A program made the position numbers and the translations under genes. This document shows positions 41,663 to 50,429 of a stretch of 64,000 nucleotides of DNA, piece by piece (positions within the stretch are counted from its first letter, which is position 1; each line of letters starts with the position of its first letter). Location: NCBI RefSeq assembly GCF_016921115.1, contig NZ_JAFFZS010000013.1, positions 62,001-126,000 on the forward strand. Reading direction: 5' to 3'. Origin of the DNA: Streptomyces actuosus (GTDB lineage: Bacteria > Actinomycetota > Actinomycetes > Streptomycetales > Streptomycetaceae). A model generated the notes under the pieces. It was not told the DNA's origin, made no database searches, and saw only the letters and a list, made by a program, of their open reading frames with translations.

Positions 41663-42504
41663 AGGTTTTGGGCCAGTTTGTGGATGAAGTCACGTGAGCG
41701 ATCGGGAGCAAGTGACACCTCCTCCACTTTACGGAAGCGCGTTCGATAGGCGCAGAGCTGCGCCTCGGAATCGATGAAGACCGAGCCGTGGGGCGCGTCG
41801 CGCACGACGGTGTCCAGCTTGGGCACGGGACCGCCCATGTACAGCATGGTCGCCGAGGCCCTGGCGAAGCCCTCCAGCTCGAACGGGATGACGCGCACCG
41901 TGATGTGATCCGCATCGGAAAGCGCCAGGAGTCGGGCGAGTTGAGCCCGTCCGGTGGCACGGTCGCCGACCTGGATGCGAAGCGCGGCTTCATGGATCAC
42001 CACGTCGTACGGGATGGGTGACGGGCCCTCGACCAGCGCACTGCGGGCCATCCGGTGCCGAATCCTCAGCTCCAGTTCCTCCTCGGTGAGCTCAGGGATC
42101 CTGGACGAGAAGACGGCACGCGCGTAGCTCTCGGTCTGGAACAGGCCCGGCACGTACAGGACGGCCGCTTCACGCCGGAACGCGCTGTGGTGGTCCAGCT
42201 CGGACAGGTCGAGGAACGTCGTGGGCAGCAGCCCTCGGTACTCCTCCCACCAGCCCCGCGTCCGGTCTGTGGCCATCTCGACGAGGGCATCGGTGAACTC
42301 CGCATCCGTGCAGTCGTAGTGGGACGCGAGACGGCGCAGCCGCTTCTCACTCACGCCCGCGAGCCCGGACTCGATGTGCGTGATCTGAGCCGGACTCACT
42401 CCGAGCAGCGCCGCCGCCTGGCGGGCGTTGAGGCCCGCCGCCTCCCGGAGTCTGCGCAGTTCAGTGGCCAGCCGCATCTGGCGGGCCGTTGCTTCACGCC
42501 TCAA
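41659..42504 (-). CDS. XRE-family regulator with DUF5753 domain (WhiJ-like)
   Basis: The 281-residue regulator has an N-terminal HTH (LREAAGLNARQAAALLGVSPAQITHIESG, residues about 19-47). A long DUF5753 C-terminal domain follows (ALVEMATDRTRGWWEEYRGLLP, LYVPGLFQTESYARAVFSSR, LEGFARASATMLYMGG). It is the largest member of the XRE/DUF397/ATPase trio known from the whiJ locus and abaA-like clusters, which affect sporulation. TTG at 42504 is a tentative start; ATG 42477 is possible. Confidence 0.93.
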   Translation of the reverse strand: MRREATARQMRLATELRRLREAAGLNARQAAALLGVSPAQITHIESGLAGVSEKRLRRLASHYDCTDAEFTDALVEMATDRTRGWWEEYRGLLPTTFLDLSELDHHSAFRREAAVLYVPGLFQTESYARAVFSSRIPELTEEELELRIRHRMARSALVEGPSPIPYDVVIHEAALRIQVGDRATGRAQLARLLALSDADHITVRVIPFELEGFARASATMLYMGGPVPKLDTVVRDAPHGSVFIDSEAQLCAYRTRFRKVEEVSLAPDRSRDFIHKLAQNL

Positions 42505-42748
42505 CGCTCTCGACAGCTCCTCGATCCAACGCGCCTGCGGGCGCTCCTCGTTCGGGGTTCAGGTTACGTGACCCACTTGCAGCATCTCTACATTTAGATC
42601 TACCGTCGGTGACGCGACGCACACGCTGCGGTATCGCCGGGACACCGGAAGCGCACCGCCCCGTCCTGCCATGACGGGTGCGGCAATGACACCGCCCGCC
42701 ATCCCCGCGGCCCCTCCGAAACCCCCACCTTCGAAGCGGAGCAGACAC
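42505..42748. promoter_or_regulatory. Divergent promoter of the XRE/DUF397 and ATPase genes
   Basis: The 244-bp gap has an AT-rich block at 42580-42605 with the 8-bp palindrome TAGATCTA (42595-42602). It probably holds the operator of the XRE protein, by the usual arrangement. Confidence 0.45.
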
Positions 42749-43156
42749 ATGCCCGAGAACGAGTCCTGGGAGTACTCCCTCTACATCCCCAACGACGTCC
42801 GCGCCGTCCCCGTCTGCCGGCGCATGATCCGGCTGGTCCTCACCGTCCATGGGCTCATCCACCTCGCCGACCTGGGCGAACTGATCGGCGCGGAGCTGAT
42901 CGGCAATGCCGTACGGCACACGAAGGGGCCCGCCGCACTGCGGGTGCGATGGCGCGAGGGGACCCTGCGGGTCGGCGCGTGGGACGCGGATCCGGAGCCG
43001 CCCGACTTCCCTGGGGAATTCGCCGAGCCGACCGACGCGGAGGGCGGACGGGGGCTGGTCGTCGTACGGTCCTGCTCCGACCTGTGGGGCTGGCAGCCCC
43101 TGTCGAGGTTCGGCAACCGGGGCAAGTACGTGTGGTGCGAACTGGCCACGGCGTAG
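42749..43156 (+). CDS. HATPase_c / anti-sigma-like ATP-binding protein
   Basis: The 135-residue GHKL-type protein has LGELIGAELIGNAVRHTKGP (N box), WDADPEP (G1 Asp) and AEGGRGLVVVRSCSD (G2). It lacks the H box and dimerisation part, so it is of the RsbW/SpoIIAB anti-sigma type. In whiJ-like loci this protein is the third partner of the XRE and DUF397 genes. ATG at 42749 has CGGAG eight bases upstream; an upstream ATG at 42671 is an alternative. Confidence 0.88.
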   Translation: MPENESWEYSLYIPNDVRAVPVCRRMIRLVLTVHGLIHLADLGELIGAELIGNAVRHTKGPAALRVRWREGTLRVGAWDADPEPPDFPGEFAEPTDAEGGRGLVVVRSCSDLWGWQPLSRFGNRGKYVWCELATA

Positions 43157-43169
43157 GCCGCCGTACGAT

Positions 43170-44696
43170 CTAGCCGCGCACCTGCCCCAGCCATTGCAGC
43201 GTCCGCCGGACGTCGGCCGCGAGCGGGTGCCCGGGTCCGTGCAGCCGCTCCACGTCGAGCAGCAGGCGCCCCAGCATGTCGTGGGCGGCGGCACGGTCGC
43301 CGAGGGCGAGCAGCAGGTGTCCGATGCGCCGACGCACGTCGTGCGCGAGCGCCGGGTCGCCCGACACGTACTGGTTCTCGTAGTACGGCAGCAGTGCGCG
43401 GTACTCGGCGAGCGCCGCCGCGGGTTCGCCGAGTTGCTCCAGGCACTGGGCGGCGTCGTAGCGGTACCGCAGGGACTGCGGGTCGGCGTGCCCGGACTCG
43501 GTGGCGCGTTCGTCGGCGAGACGGCGCAGTTCGGGCAGCGCGCGCCGGTACTGGCCGTCGTCCATGAGCGTGGCGGCGTACTGCTTGCGCAGGGTGCGCA
43601 CGACCGGGGAGTGCTCACCGTGCTGCTGCGCGGCGGCGGGCAGGATCGCGCCGAGGATGTCGACGGCCTGGGTGATGCGGCCGGCGCCGAGGAGGTGCTT
43701 GACCTCGTCGATGGCGGCTGCGACGTCGGGCTGCTCGGCGACCGGCGGTGCGGGCGCGGGCCGGGGCGCGGGCGTGCGCGCACGGTCCGGCCAAGGGGCG
43801 TGCGGGCGCAGGAAGGGGCGCGTGGGGTCCAGGGGCGCCCCCGTGGGTGTTCCGCGCGCGGGCAGCAGGGGCGCGAGGTGCTCGTACACCTCCTGCGCCG
43901 AGGCGGGCCGGTGCTGCGGGTCCTTGGCCAGCAGACGCAGCACCAGACCCTCCAGCGCCTCGGGGACCTCCGGGCGCAGCCGGCGCACCGGCAGCGGTGG
44001 CTCGTACAGATGGCGGTGGAGCACCCCGAGGGCCGTCGAACCGGCGAAGGGGACGTTGCCGCTGAGGAGTTCGTGCAGCAGCACACCGAGCGCGTAGAGG
44101 TCTGTGTAGGGGCCCACCGCACCGCCCATGGCCTGCTCGGGGGCCATGTACGCCGGCGAGCCGATGGGGGAACCGGTGTGCGTCAGGCGGGTGGTGTCGC
44201 TGTCCATGACGGACGCGACCCCGAGGTCGAGGACGGTCACCGTGCCGTCCTGCTTCACCATCACGTTGCGCGGCTTCAGGTCGCGGTGGACGATCGGCAC
44301 GGCGTGCACGGCGCTCAGCACGGCGCACAGCTGCGCGGCGACGGCGACGGCCCACTGCCAGGGGTACGGGTCGTGCTCGGCGAAGTGGTCCGCCAGGTCG
44401 GCGCCGTCGACGTACTGCATGACGAGGAACAGTTCCTCGCCCTCGCTGCCCGCGTCGTGCACGGTCACCAGGCCGGGATGGTCCACCTGGGCGGTCACCC
44501 GGCACTCGCGCAGGAATCTGCGGCGCAGTTCGTCGGCCTCCTGCCCGGCCACCTTGTCGGGGCGCAGCAGCTTCACCGCCACGCGCCGGTCGAGACGCCG
44601 GTCGTAGGCCGTCCAGACCTGACCCATGCCGCCCTGTCCGATCAGGGTGGCCAGTTCGTAGCGTCCGGCGACGACACGTCCCGTCGTCACGGTCAT
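43170..44696 (-). CDS. Hanks-type Ser/Thr protein kinase
   Basis: The 508-residue cytoplasmic protein has a full kinase domain (13-275). It has glycine loop IGQGGMGQVW, Lys42 in VAVKLL, catalytic HRDLKPRN (Asp139) and MAPEQ. The Mg-binding triad is DLG (157-159) instead of DFG, which is accepted in some bacterial kinases. A Pro-rich linker follows, then a helical repeat region (about 335-508; TPR-like). It lacks a membrane helix or PASTA domains. The 4-bp overlap with the upstream membrane-protein gene suggests they work together. Confidence 0.93.
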   Translation of the reverse strand: MTVTTGRVVAGRYELATLIGQGGMGQVWTAYDRRLDRRVAVKLLRPDKVAGQEADELRRRFLRECRVTAQVDHPGLVTVHDAGSEGEELFLVMQYVDGADLADHFAEHDPYPWQWAVAVAAQLCAVLSAVHAVPIVHRDLKPRNVMVKQDGTVTVLDLGVASVMDSDTTRLTHTGSPIGSPAYMAPEQAMGGAVGPYTDLYALGVLLHELLSGNVPFAGSTALGVLHRHLYEPPLPVRRLRPEVPEALEGLVLRLLAKDPQHRPASAQEVYEHLAPLLPARGTPTGAPLDPTRPFLRPHAPWPDRARTPAPRPAPAPPVAEQPDVAAAIDEVKHLLGAGRITQAVDILGAILPAAAQQHGEHSPVVRTLRKQYAATLMDDGQYRRALPELRRLADERATESGHADPQSLRYRYDAAQCLEQLGEPAAALAEYRALLPYYENQYVSGDPALAHDVRRRIGHLLLALGDRAAAHDMLGRLLLDVERLHGPGHPLAADVRRTLQWLGQVRG

Positions 44697-45355
44697 CTGC
44701 CGCCCCCGGGACCGTGCCCGTGGCCGCCGTCGGGGCCGCCTTCGTTGCGACGCAGGTAGGCGCTCAGCTCGTCGAGTTCGGCGCGCACCTGGTCGATGCG
44801 GGCGGGTGCGGGCGGCTGCGCCGGTGGCCGGGGAGCGGGAGGCACGGGAGCCGGGGGCGCGGCCTCGTGCGCGGGCGGCTGCTGCGGTACCGGCGTGTGG
44901 TGATGGTGCGGGGGCAGGGGCGGCTGCTGAACCGGCGCGGTGGTGTACGGCGACGGGTGCGGAGGCTGCGGGTAGCCGTAGGGCGTGTGCACCGTGGGGG
45001 CGTGGGGTGCCGCACAGCCGGCGGACAGCCGCCACTGCCGGTGCATCTGGATGTCGACGGTGAGGAAGTAGGCCGCGGCGGCCGCACCGAGGATCAGCAC
45101 CAGGGCCAGGGCGACGTCGCCGCGCGTGTCGCCCTCCGGCACGGAACCGACCACGGACAGCGCGGCGATGGACAGCGGCAGGCTGATCCAGGCCACCGTC
45201 CAGTCGAACCACCGGCCACGCAGGATGGCGATCCGGAACAGCGGTACGCACGCGAGCAGACCGCACGAGAGGAAACCGATGGCGGCAAACAGCACGCGCA
45301 GGGTGATGACGGTGCCCTCACTGCGGGAGGGCGGCACCGCGCCGTGGCCGTACAT
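44693..45355 (-). CDS. Membrane protein with Pro/His-rich cytosolic tail, partner of the kinase
   Basis: The 220-residue protein has three membrane helices (LRVLFAAIGFLSCGLLACVPLF, WTVAWISLPLSIAALSVVG, VALALVLILGAAAAAYFLT). A long low-complexity tail rich in PP, QPP and HHHH follows, ending in a short helix IDQVRAELDELSAYLRR. ATG at 45355 follows AGGAGC. It precedes the kinase in one transcript; the tail could be its docking or phosphorylation substrate region (inference). Confidence 0.85.
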   Translation of the reverse strand: MYGHGAVPPSRSEGTVITLRVLFAAIGFLSCGLLACVPLFRIAILRGRWFDWTVAWISLPLSIAALSVVGSVPEGDTRGDVALALVLILGAAAAAYFLTVDIQMHRQWRLSAGCAAPHAPTVHTPYGYPQPPHPSPYTTAPVQQPPLPPHHHHTPVPQQPPAHEAAPPAPVPPAPRPPAQPPAPARIDQVRAELDELSAYLRRNEGGPDGGHGHGPGGGR

Positions 45356-45702
45356 GACTGCTCCTGGACCGGTTGGCCGATGGGGACGAGGATTCCGAGC
45401 GTATAGGCCGACCCGTACAACCGGTCCCGGGTTGTACCGAACCGTTGTCGCACTGATCACTTCGCCGCCCGCGCGCGTTCTCCGCGCCGGGTCCGTCGCG
45501 TCGGATCGGGGCGGCCCCGGTCCGCCCGGTCGGTGACCGGACGACTCCGGCCGACCGGATCGGGCGTCGGCCGACGCGTCCGCAGCTGCCGTCGCCGCCT
45601 CACGTGGTGCTGTACCCCGCGGCCCACAGGCGCAGTTCGGGTTCGGATCCCGGTGGAGCGTTTCCCGTTCGGCCGGGTTCGACCACCTGTTAGCGTGCGT
45701 GG

Positions 45703-46242
45703 ATGGAGGAACTGGGATCCGTGGTGTGGCCGCCAGAGCCGATCAGGACCGAGAGGCTCGTGCTCCGGGAACCAGAGACCCGGGACCGTGCGGCGTTCGT
45801 CGAACTGCTCGCCTCGCCGGAGGTGCACGCCTACCTCGGCGGCCCCCGGCCGCGTGCCGAGCTCGAGCGCGAGCTGTCCGGGGCGCCCGAGCGGTGGCCC
45901 GGGAGCTTCGTCGTCGATCTCGACGGGGCGATGATCGGCCAGATCCTGCTCAGGAGAGCGACGGGTCACCGCCGCCCGGCCGCTGCGGGGAAGGCCGATC
46001 TCGGCTATCTGTTCCTGCCGCGGGCGTGGGGATCCGGTTACGCCGCCGAGGCGTGCGCGGCGGCACTGCGCTGGCTCGCCGGCGCGCTTCCCGGCGAGTC
46101 GGTGGTGCTCACCACCCAGACCGCCAACGTCGCCTCGATGCGTCTCGCGGCGAAGCTGGGGTTCACCGAGGTGGAGCGGTTCGAGGCCTGGGGCGCCGAG
46201 CAGTGGCTCGGCATGCGGTCCCCGGTCACGCCGTCCGGTTGA
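45703..46242 (+). CDS. GNAT-family N-acetyltransferase (RimJ/RimL-like)
   Basis: The 179-residue enzyme has the RimJ/RimL-type pattern IRTERLVLREPE, the acetyl-CoA loop AWGSGYAAEACAAALRW near residue 110 and NVASMRLAAKLGFTEVERFEAW. It uses acetyl-CoA to modify a protein terminus or small molecule; the substrate is unknown. It is monocistronic. ATG at 45703; ribosome binding site not strong. Confidence 0.9.
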   Translation: MEELGSVVWPPEPIRTERLVLREPETRDRAAFVELLASPEVHAYLGGPRPRAELERELSGAPERWPGSFVVDLDGAMIGQILLRRATGHRRPAAAGKADLGYLFLPRAWGSGYAAEACAAALRWLAGALPGESVVLTTQTANVASMRLAAKLGFTEVERFEAWGAEQWLGMRSPVTPSG

Positions 46243-46574
46243 GGCCGCACCAAAACCGCCGGGCCGTACCCGCCCCTCCACGCGCGAACGGTCTGCAACG
46301 GCGACGTGCCCGCGCGTGCCGGACGTCGCGACGGGGCGAACGCCCTGCCGGGGACACCGGCCGCGGCACTGGTACTCCTCGTTCGGCTCTGCGGGCCGGG
46401 CCGCGGCTCGGGCGGCGGACTGACCGCTGATCCCCGTGCGGCGCTCGCGCCGGCCGCACGCGTACCAGCGCATCGCGGTCGACGAGATGCCGGTGCAGTC
46501 GGTCGTTCTCCACGGTGACCGGGTGCCGGGCGCCCGCCGGCGCCGCGACGCCCCCCTTGAGCACGGCGCCCGCC
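46243..46574. other. 332-bp gap, no supported gene
   Basis: The gap lies between two convergent genes. Open frames exist on both strands, but none shows recognisable protein features, and I see no clear terminator hairpin. Confidence 0.4.
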
Positions 46575-48737
46575 TCAGTCGGGAGTCACCGTCCCGTCGG
46601 TCAGCCCGTCGTACATCCCGCGCACGAGCTGCTCCCCGAGCCGGCCCGCGAGCCTCATCGCCCGCTCGAACTCGTCGAGCGCGCGGAAACGAGCGCCGTA
46701 GCGCCGCTGCTCCGCCAGCGGCAGCCGGGGCAGGTTCAGCCGGCGCACGTCCAGCCGGGTGGCGGTTGAGGCGTAGCTGCTGGCCTGGCGGTTGTTGGCG
46801 GTGCCGCGCAGGAACCCGGCGAGGAACCATGGATCGAGCGCCGTGCGATCGGGGCGCAGGAGCACGAGGTTGCGCCCCAGGGCGGCGCCCCCCGTCACGT
46901 CGTCGACCACGCGCGCCACCGCGCCCCCGCCGAGCACCGGCACGACCACGTCCCCCGGCTCCGTCAGCACGGCCTCCTCGTCGCTCTCGGGCAGCGCCCC
47001 CGAAGGGCCCGTACCGGCGAGCACGTCGTGGTCGGTGAGGACGGGCACGCGCGCGTGGCCGCCGTTTCCGCCGGTGCGCATCACCAGGGCTCCGCCGCGC
47101 GCGAGTTCACCGACGGTGGTGAGCGGCCAGCGCGCGGACCGCCCGCCCCCGGCGTGGCCCGCGGGACCGGCGGGCGGCGGGGTGAGCTCGGTGGTCAGCC
47201 GCAACGTCTCCCCCAGCCGTTCCCGTACGGCGATCAGCGCCTCGGCGCCGTCCGCGACGGCGGGCGGCGGCAGGTGGCGGGCGGGGGCGATGTCGACGTC
47301 GTCGTCGAGCAGTTCGATGACCGGAACGCTACGCGCCACGCCCGGCCGCTCCTCCAGGGTGCCGGTGCGCTCGAAGGCGCGCCAGGCGTCGAGGACGGCG
47401 TCACGCACGGCCGGCCAGTCGGGCCCGCCGCGCCCCTCGCCGGTGAACTGCCCGGCGTCGGCCAGCAGCACCTCCGGCTGCGCCGGACTCTGGCCGGGGC
47501 GCCGCAGCAGCCACAGGTGGAGGGGAAGGCTGTACGGCGGGGCCGCACCGGCCGGAAGGGCGACGACGGCGCGCAGGGCACCGCGGCGCAGCAGGTCGGC
47601 GCGGATACGGCGGCCGGAGCGGCGGGACGCGGCGGCGGGCGGCATGAGCAGCACGGCGCTGCCCCCGTCCTTCAGGCGGGCGAGCGCGTGCTGCACCCAC
47701 GCCAGCTCGGACTCCGCACGGGCCGGGAAGCCGTACTCCCAGCGGGGATCGTAGGCGAGCTCGTCGTGGCCCCAGTTGCGCTCGTTGAAGGGCGGGTGGC
47801 ACAGGACGGCGTCGGCGCGCAGGTCGGGATGGGCGTCGGCGCGCAGGGAGTCGCCGGACGCGCCGTGCACGGTGGCCCGCGTGTGCAGGGCCAGCCGGAG
47901 TGCGGTGAGCGCGGCGAGTTCGGGCGCACTGTCCTGGGCGTACAGCTCCTGGCCGGACTGCGGTGCCGCGGCGCGCAGCAGGGCACCGGTGCCGCAGGCC
48001 GGGTCCAGGACGGTGCGGGCGGGGCCGGCCAGGTCGGCCATGAGGCCGGCGAGGTCGGCGGGGGTGAGCGTGTACTGGCGCGGGTTGGCGTCGAGATGCC
48101 GGCCGAGGAGGAACTCGAACGCCTGGCGTGCGCCCAGGTCGGCGGCCAGCTCCGCCGTGCCGCGCAGGAGGGGGACGGAGGGGAGCAGTTGGGGACCGGT
48201 CGGGGTGTGAACAGGTGAGGGACCGGTCGACGCCGGCTGAGTGTTCACAGCCGACCCGGCGCTGGGCATCGGTCCGCTGTGTGTGCCCCCCTCACCGTGA
48301 ACACCGCCGACGCTGTGAACACTGGACCGGGCCGCACCCGCCGTGCCGAACCGCGGAGCGAGCACCTCCTCCAGCGCGCCCGGCAGCGCCGCCGCGAGCC
48401 GCTCGTCGGAGCCGGCGCTCAGCTCCAGCCAGACGGTCGGGCGCTCGTGGATGAGCAGCAGCACGCAGCCGGCGTGGATGAGGGCGCCGACCGGGCCTGC
48501 CGGATGACCGGCGAGCTGCTGCCAGACCCGCTCGCGCAGCGGCACCTCGGCGAGTTTGCCCTGGTCCCGCAGCCAGGACTCGACCTCGGCGAGGGCGAAG
48601 GACGGGCTGGTCTCGGTTCCGCCGACCGGTTTGGGGAAGTCGGCGTGGCGGCGGCGCCAGTTGCTGACCGCGGCACGGCCGACGCCTGCGAGCCGTGCGA
48701 TTCCGGCGGCGGTCACCTCTGTCGTGTTGTCCTGCAC
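46575..48737 (-). CDS. HTH plus N6-adenine methyltransferase-like protein with target-recognition region
   Basis: The 720-residue protein has an N-terminal MerR/winged-helix-like DNA-binding part (ITARLAGVGRAAVSNWRRRH-type, residues about 8-60). A variable Pro/His/Gly linker (137-190) follows. The class I N6-MTase fold has motif I DPACGTGALL (245-254), but motif IV reads CHPPFN (313-318) instead of NPPF. The C-terminal 190 residues resemble an HsdS-like target-recognition domain (LPRLPLAEQRR). No restriction subunit is nearby. GTG at 48737. The role may be epigenetic regulation or a host-defence remnant (inference). Confidence 0.85.
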   Translation of the reverse strand: MQDNTTEVTAAGIARLAGVGRAAVSNWRRRHADFPKPVGGTETSPSFALAEVESWLRDQGKLAEVPLRERVWQQLAGHPAGPVGALIHAGCVLLLIHERPTVWLELSAGSDERLAAALPGALEEVLAPRFGTAGAARSSVHSVGGVHGEGGTHSGPMPSAGSAVNTQPASTGPSPVHTPTGPQLLPSVPLLRGTAELAADLGARQAFEFLLGRHLDANPRQYTLTPADLAGLMADLAGPARTVLDPACGTGALLRAAAPQSGQELYAQDSAPELAALTALRLALHTRATVHGASGDSLRADAHPDLRADAVLCHPPFNERNWGHDELAYDPRWEYGFPARAESELAWVQHALARLKDGGSAVLLMPPAAASRRSGRRIRADLLRRGALRAVVALPAGAAPPYSLPLHLWLLRRPGQSPAQPEVLLADAGQFTGEGRGGPDWPAVRDAVLDAWRAFERTGTLEERPGVARSVPVIELLDDDVDIAPARHLPPPAVADGAEALIAVRERLGETLRLTTELTPPPAGPAGHAGGGRSARWPLTTVGELARGGALVMRTGGNGGHARVPVLTDHDVLAGTGPSGALPESDEEAVLTEPGDVVVPVLGGGAVARVVDDVTGGAALGRNLVLLRPDRTALDPWFLAGFLRGTANNRQASSYASTATRLDVRRLNLPRLPLAEQRRYGARFRALDEFERAMRLAGRLGEQLVRGMYDGLTDGTVTPD

Positions 48738-48869
48738 CGGCCCCGCTCCCCTCGTTCCCCGTGAACACCCCTGCGGCCCTGTGACAGGAGCATACCGAGA
48801 TGTGCAAGACCTACCGCTTCACGCGCGTGTATTCATCGAACCTTGTGAACCGTGTTGACTCGGTTCACA
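48206..48869. repeat. Cluster of TGTGAACA-type sites across the MTase linker and promoter
   Basis: Exact TGTGAACA or its complement is at 48206-48213, 48242-48249 and 48314-48321. CGTGAACA is at 48296-48303 and 48760-48767. The inverted pair TGTGAACCG/CGGTTCACA is at 48844-48852 and 48861-48869. The intragenic sites encode V-N-T or V-H-T in the linker. Such density cannot be expected by chance in GC-rich sequence. Confidence 0.85.
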
Positions 48870-48943
48870 GCCCATGCTCTTATTGACCCAGCGAACGAGA
48901 GATCGTCCGAAGCGGGCGGTCACCGAATCCCAGGGGGACAGTC

Positions 48944-49627
48944 ATGGGCACGAAGAGCAAGGTGGCACTGGGCGCTGTGGTGGGGATCGTCGTCATCGGA
49001 GTCGTCTCCGCGAACTCCGGCGGCAGCGACGACGACAAGACGAGCAGCGGCGACAAGGGCCCGTCCGCGTCTGCCGAGCAGAAGCCCGGCGCGAAGAAGG
49101 ACTCGGGCAAGGACGCCACCGAGAAGAAGGTCGCCTTCTCCGGAGACGGCGACTTCCAGGTCGGCGCGGACATCAAGCCCGGCACCTACCGCACCACCGG
49201 CAACACGGACGACGCGTGCTACTGGGAGCGCGCCAAGGACGCCTCCGGTGAGATCGACTCCACGCTGGCCAACGACAACGTCACCGGCACCAGCTACGTC
49301 ACCGTCAAGCCGAGCGACAAGGTCTTCAAGTCCAGCGGCTGCCACGACTGGGAGGCTGTGGACGCCGCCGCCAAGGGCACCCCGGCGAACTCCATGGCCG
49401 GAGACGGGGGGATGTTCAAGGTCGGCGTCGACATCGCCCCCGGCACCTACCGGTCCACGGGCAACACCGACGACTCCTGCTACTGGGAGCGCACCAAGGA
49501 TTCCGAGCACTCGCTCGACTCGATCCTGGCGAACGACAACGTGACCGGCGCGGCCGTCGTCAAGATCAGCGCCTCGGACGCCTACTTCAAGACCTCCGGC
49601 TGCCAGGACTGGAAGAAGACCGGCTGA
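48944..49627 (+). CDS. Secreted or membrane-anchored protein with duplicated domain
   Basis: The 227-residue protein has an N-terminal signal-anchor-like hydrophobic segment (VALGAVVGIVVIGVVS) and a Ser/Gly/Lys linker. Two homologous domains follow (residues about 66-138 and 153-225), each with GDG, VG-D-I-PGTYR-TGNTDD, CYWER, LANDNVTG and FK-SGC-DW. Each repeat has two cysteines that could form a disulfide. The domain is not assigned to a named family by me; comparable modules occur in Streptomyces surface proteins. It is divergent from the methyltransferase, across the GTGAAC inverted repeat. Confidence 0.88.
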   Translation: MGTKSKVALGAVVGIVVIGVVSANSGGSDDDKTSSGDKGPSASAEQKPGAKKDSGKDATEKKVAFSGDGDFQVGADIKPGTYRTTGNTDDACYWERAKDASGEIDSTLANDNVTGTSYVTVKPSDKVFKSSGCHDWEAVDAAAKGTPANSMAGDGGMFKVGVDIAPGTYRSTGNTDDSCYWERTKDSEHSLDSILANDNVTGAAVVKISASDAYFKTSGCQDWKKTG

Positions 49628-49918
<291 letters not shown>

Positions 49919-50428
49919 TCACAGCCGGTGCCGCATCCAGACGTTGGGCTCGACATACACGGCGCGGTCGTGTTCCGGCTCGCAGCGCACCGGAACCAGC
50001 GCGCCTGGCACCTCGACCTCGCCCGCGGTGCCGAAGGGCAGGGCCGTCCACGCACGCCACTACCCCGGCGAGCCGGATACGGACATCGAGACCGGCGCCA
50101 CGGAGTCGACGACGGCGCCGGCCCGGACGTGCACGCGCAGCCGCGGATCGTGCGGCAGACCGTCAGGGCGCGTCCGGCGGGCGTACTCCGCCATGGGGGT
50201 GCGCGGTTCGAGGTGCTCGGCGCTGGGGCGGACGGGAGCGACTCCCTCGCCGAGGGCGAGCGCCCGCGCGTTGTCCCGCATCGCCGTCAGCATGAGCGCG
50301 GACAGCCCGCGACCCTGCGCACGGGGCGCGACGACGACCGAGACGGCGGCGACCTCGTCGGGGCGGCACCCTGGCGCAGGTCCGCGAAGGCCCGCACCAG
50401 GATCTCGTCCCGGTCGCGCGCGGGAGCG
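49919..50428 (-). pseudogene. Decayed GNAT acetyltransferase
   Basis: Three pieces of one reading are seen. The first piece (ARDRDEILVRAFADLRQ) is in one frame. After a one-base indel at the G run near 50360-50363, the core EVAAVSVVVAPRAQGRGLS continues in another, to an in-frame TAG at 50060-50062. Beyond that stop the same frame continues with WRAWTALPFGTAGEVEV and ends at 49919. An acetyl-CoA-binding QGRGLS core is recognisable. N-terminal sequence is missing. Sequencing error remains possible, but two independent lesions argue for decay. Confidence 0.75.
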
Positions 50429-50429
50429 G

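Noticed and set aside
46226..46564. Small gene in the gap before the methyltransferase
   Set aside because: Frames on both strands are arginine- and proline-rich with no recognisable motif or ribosome binding site.
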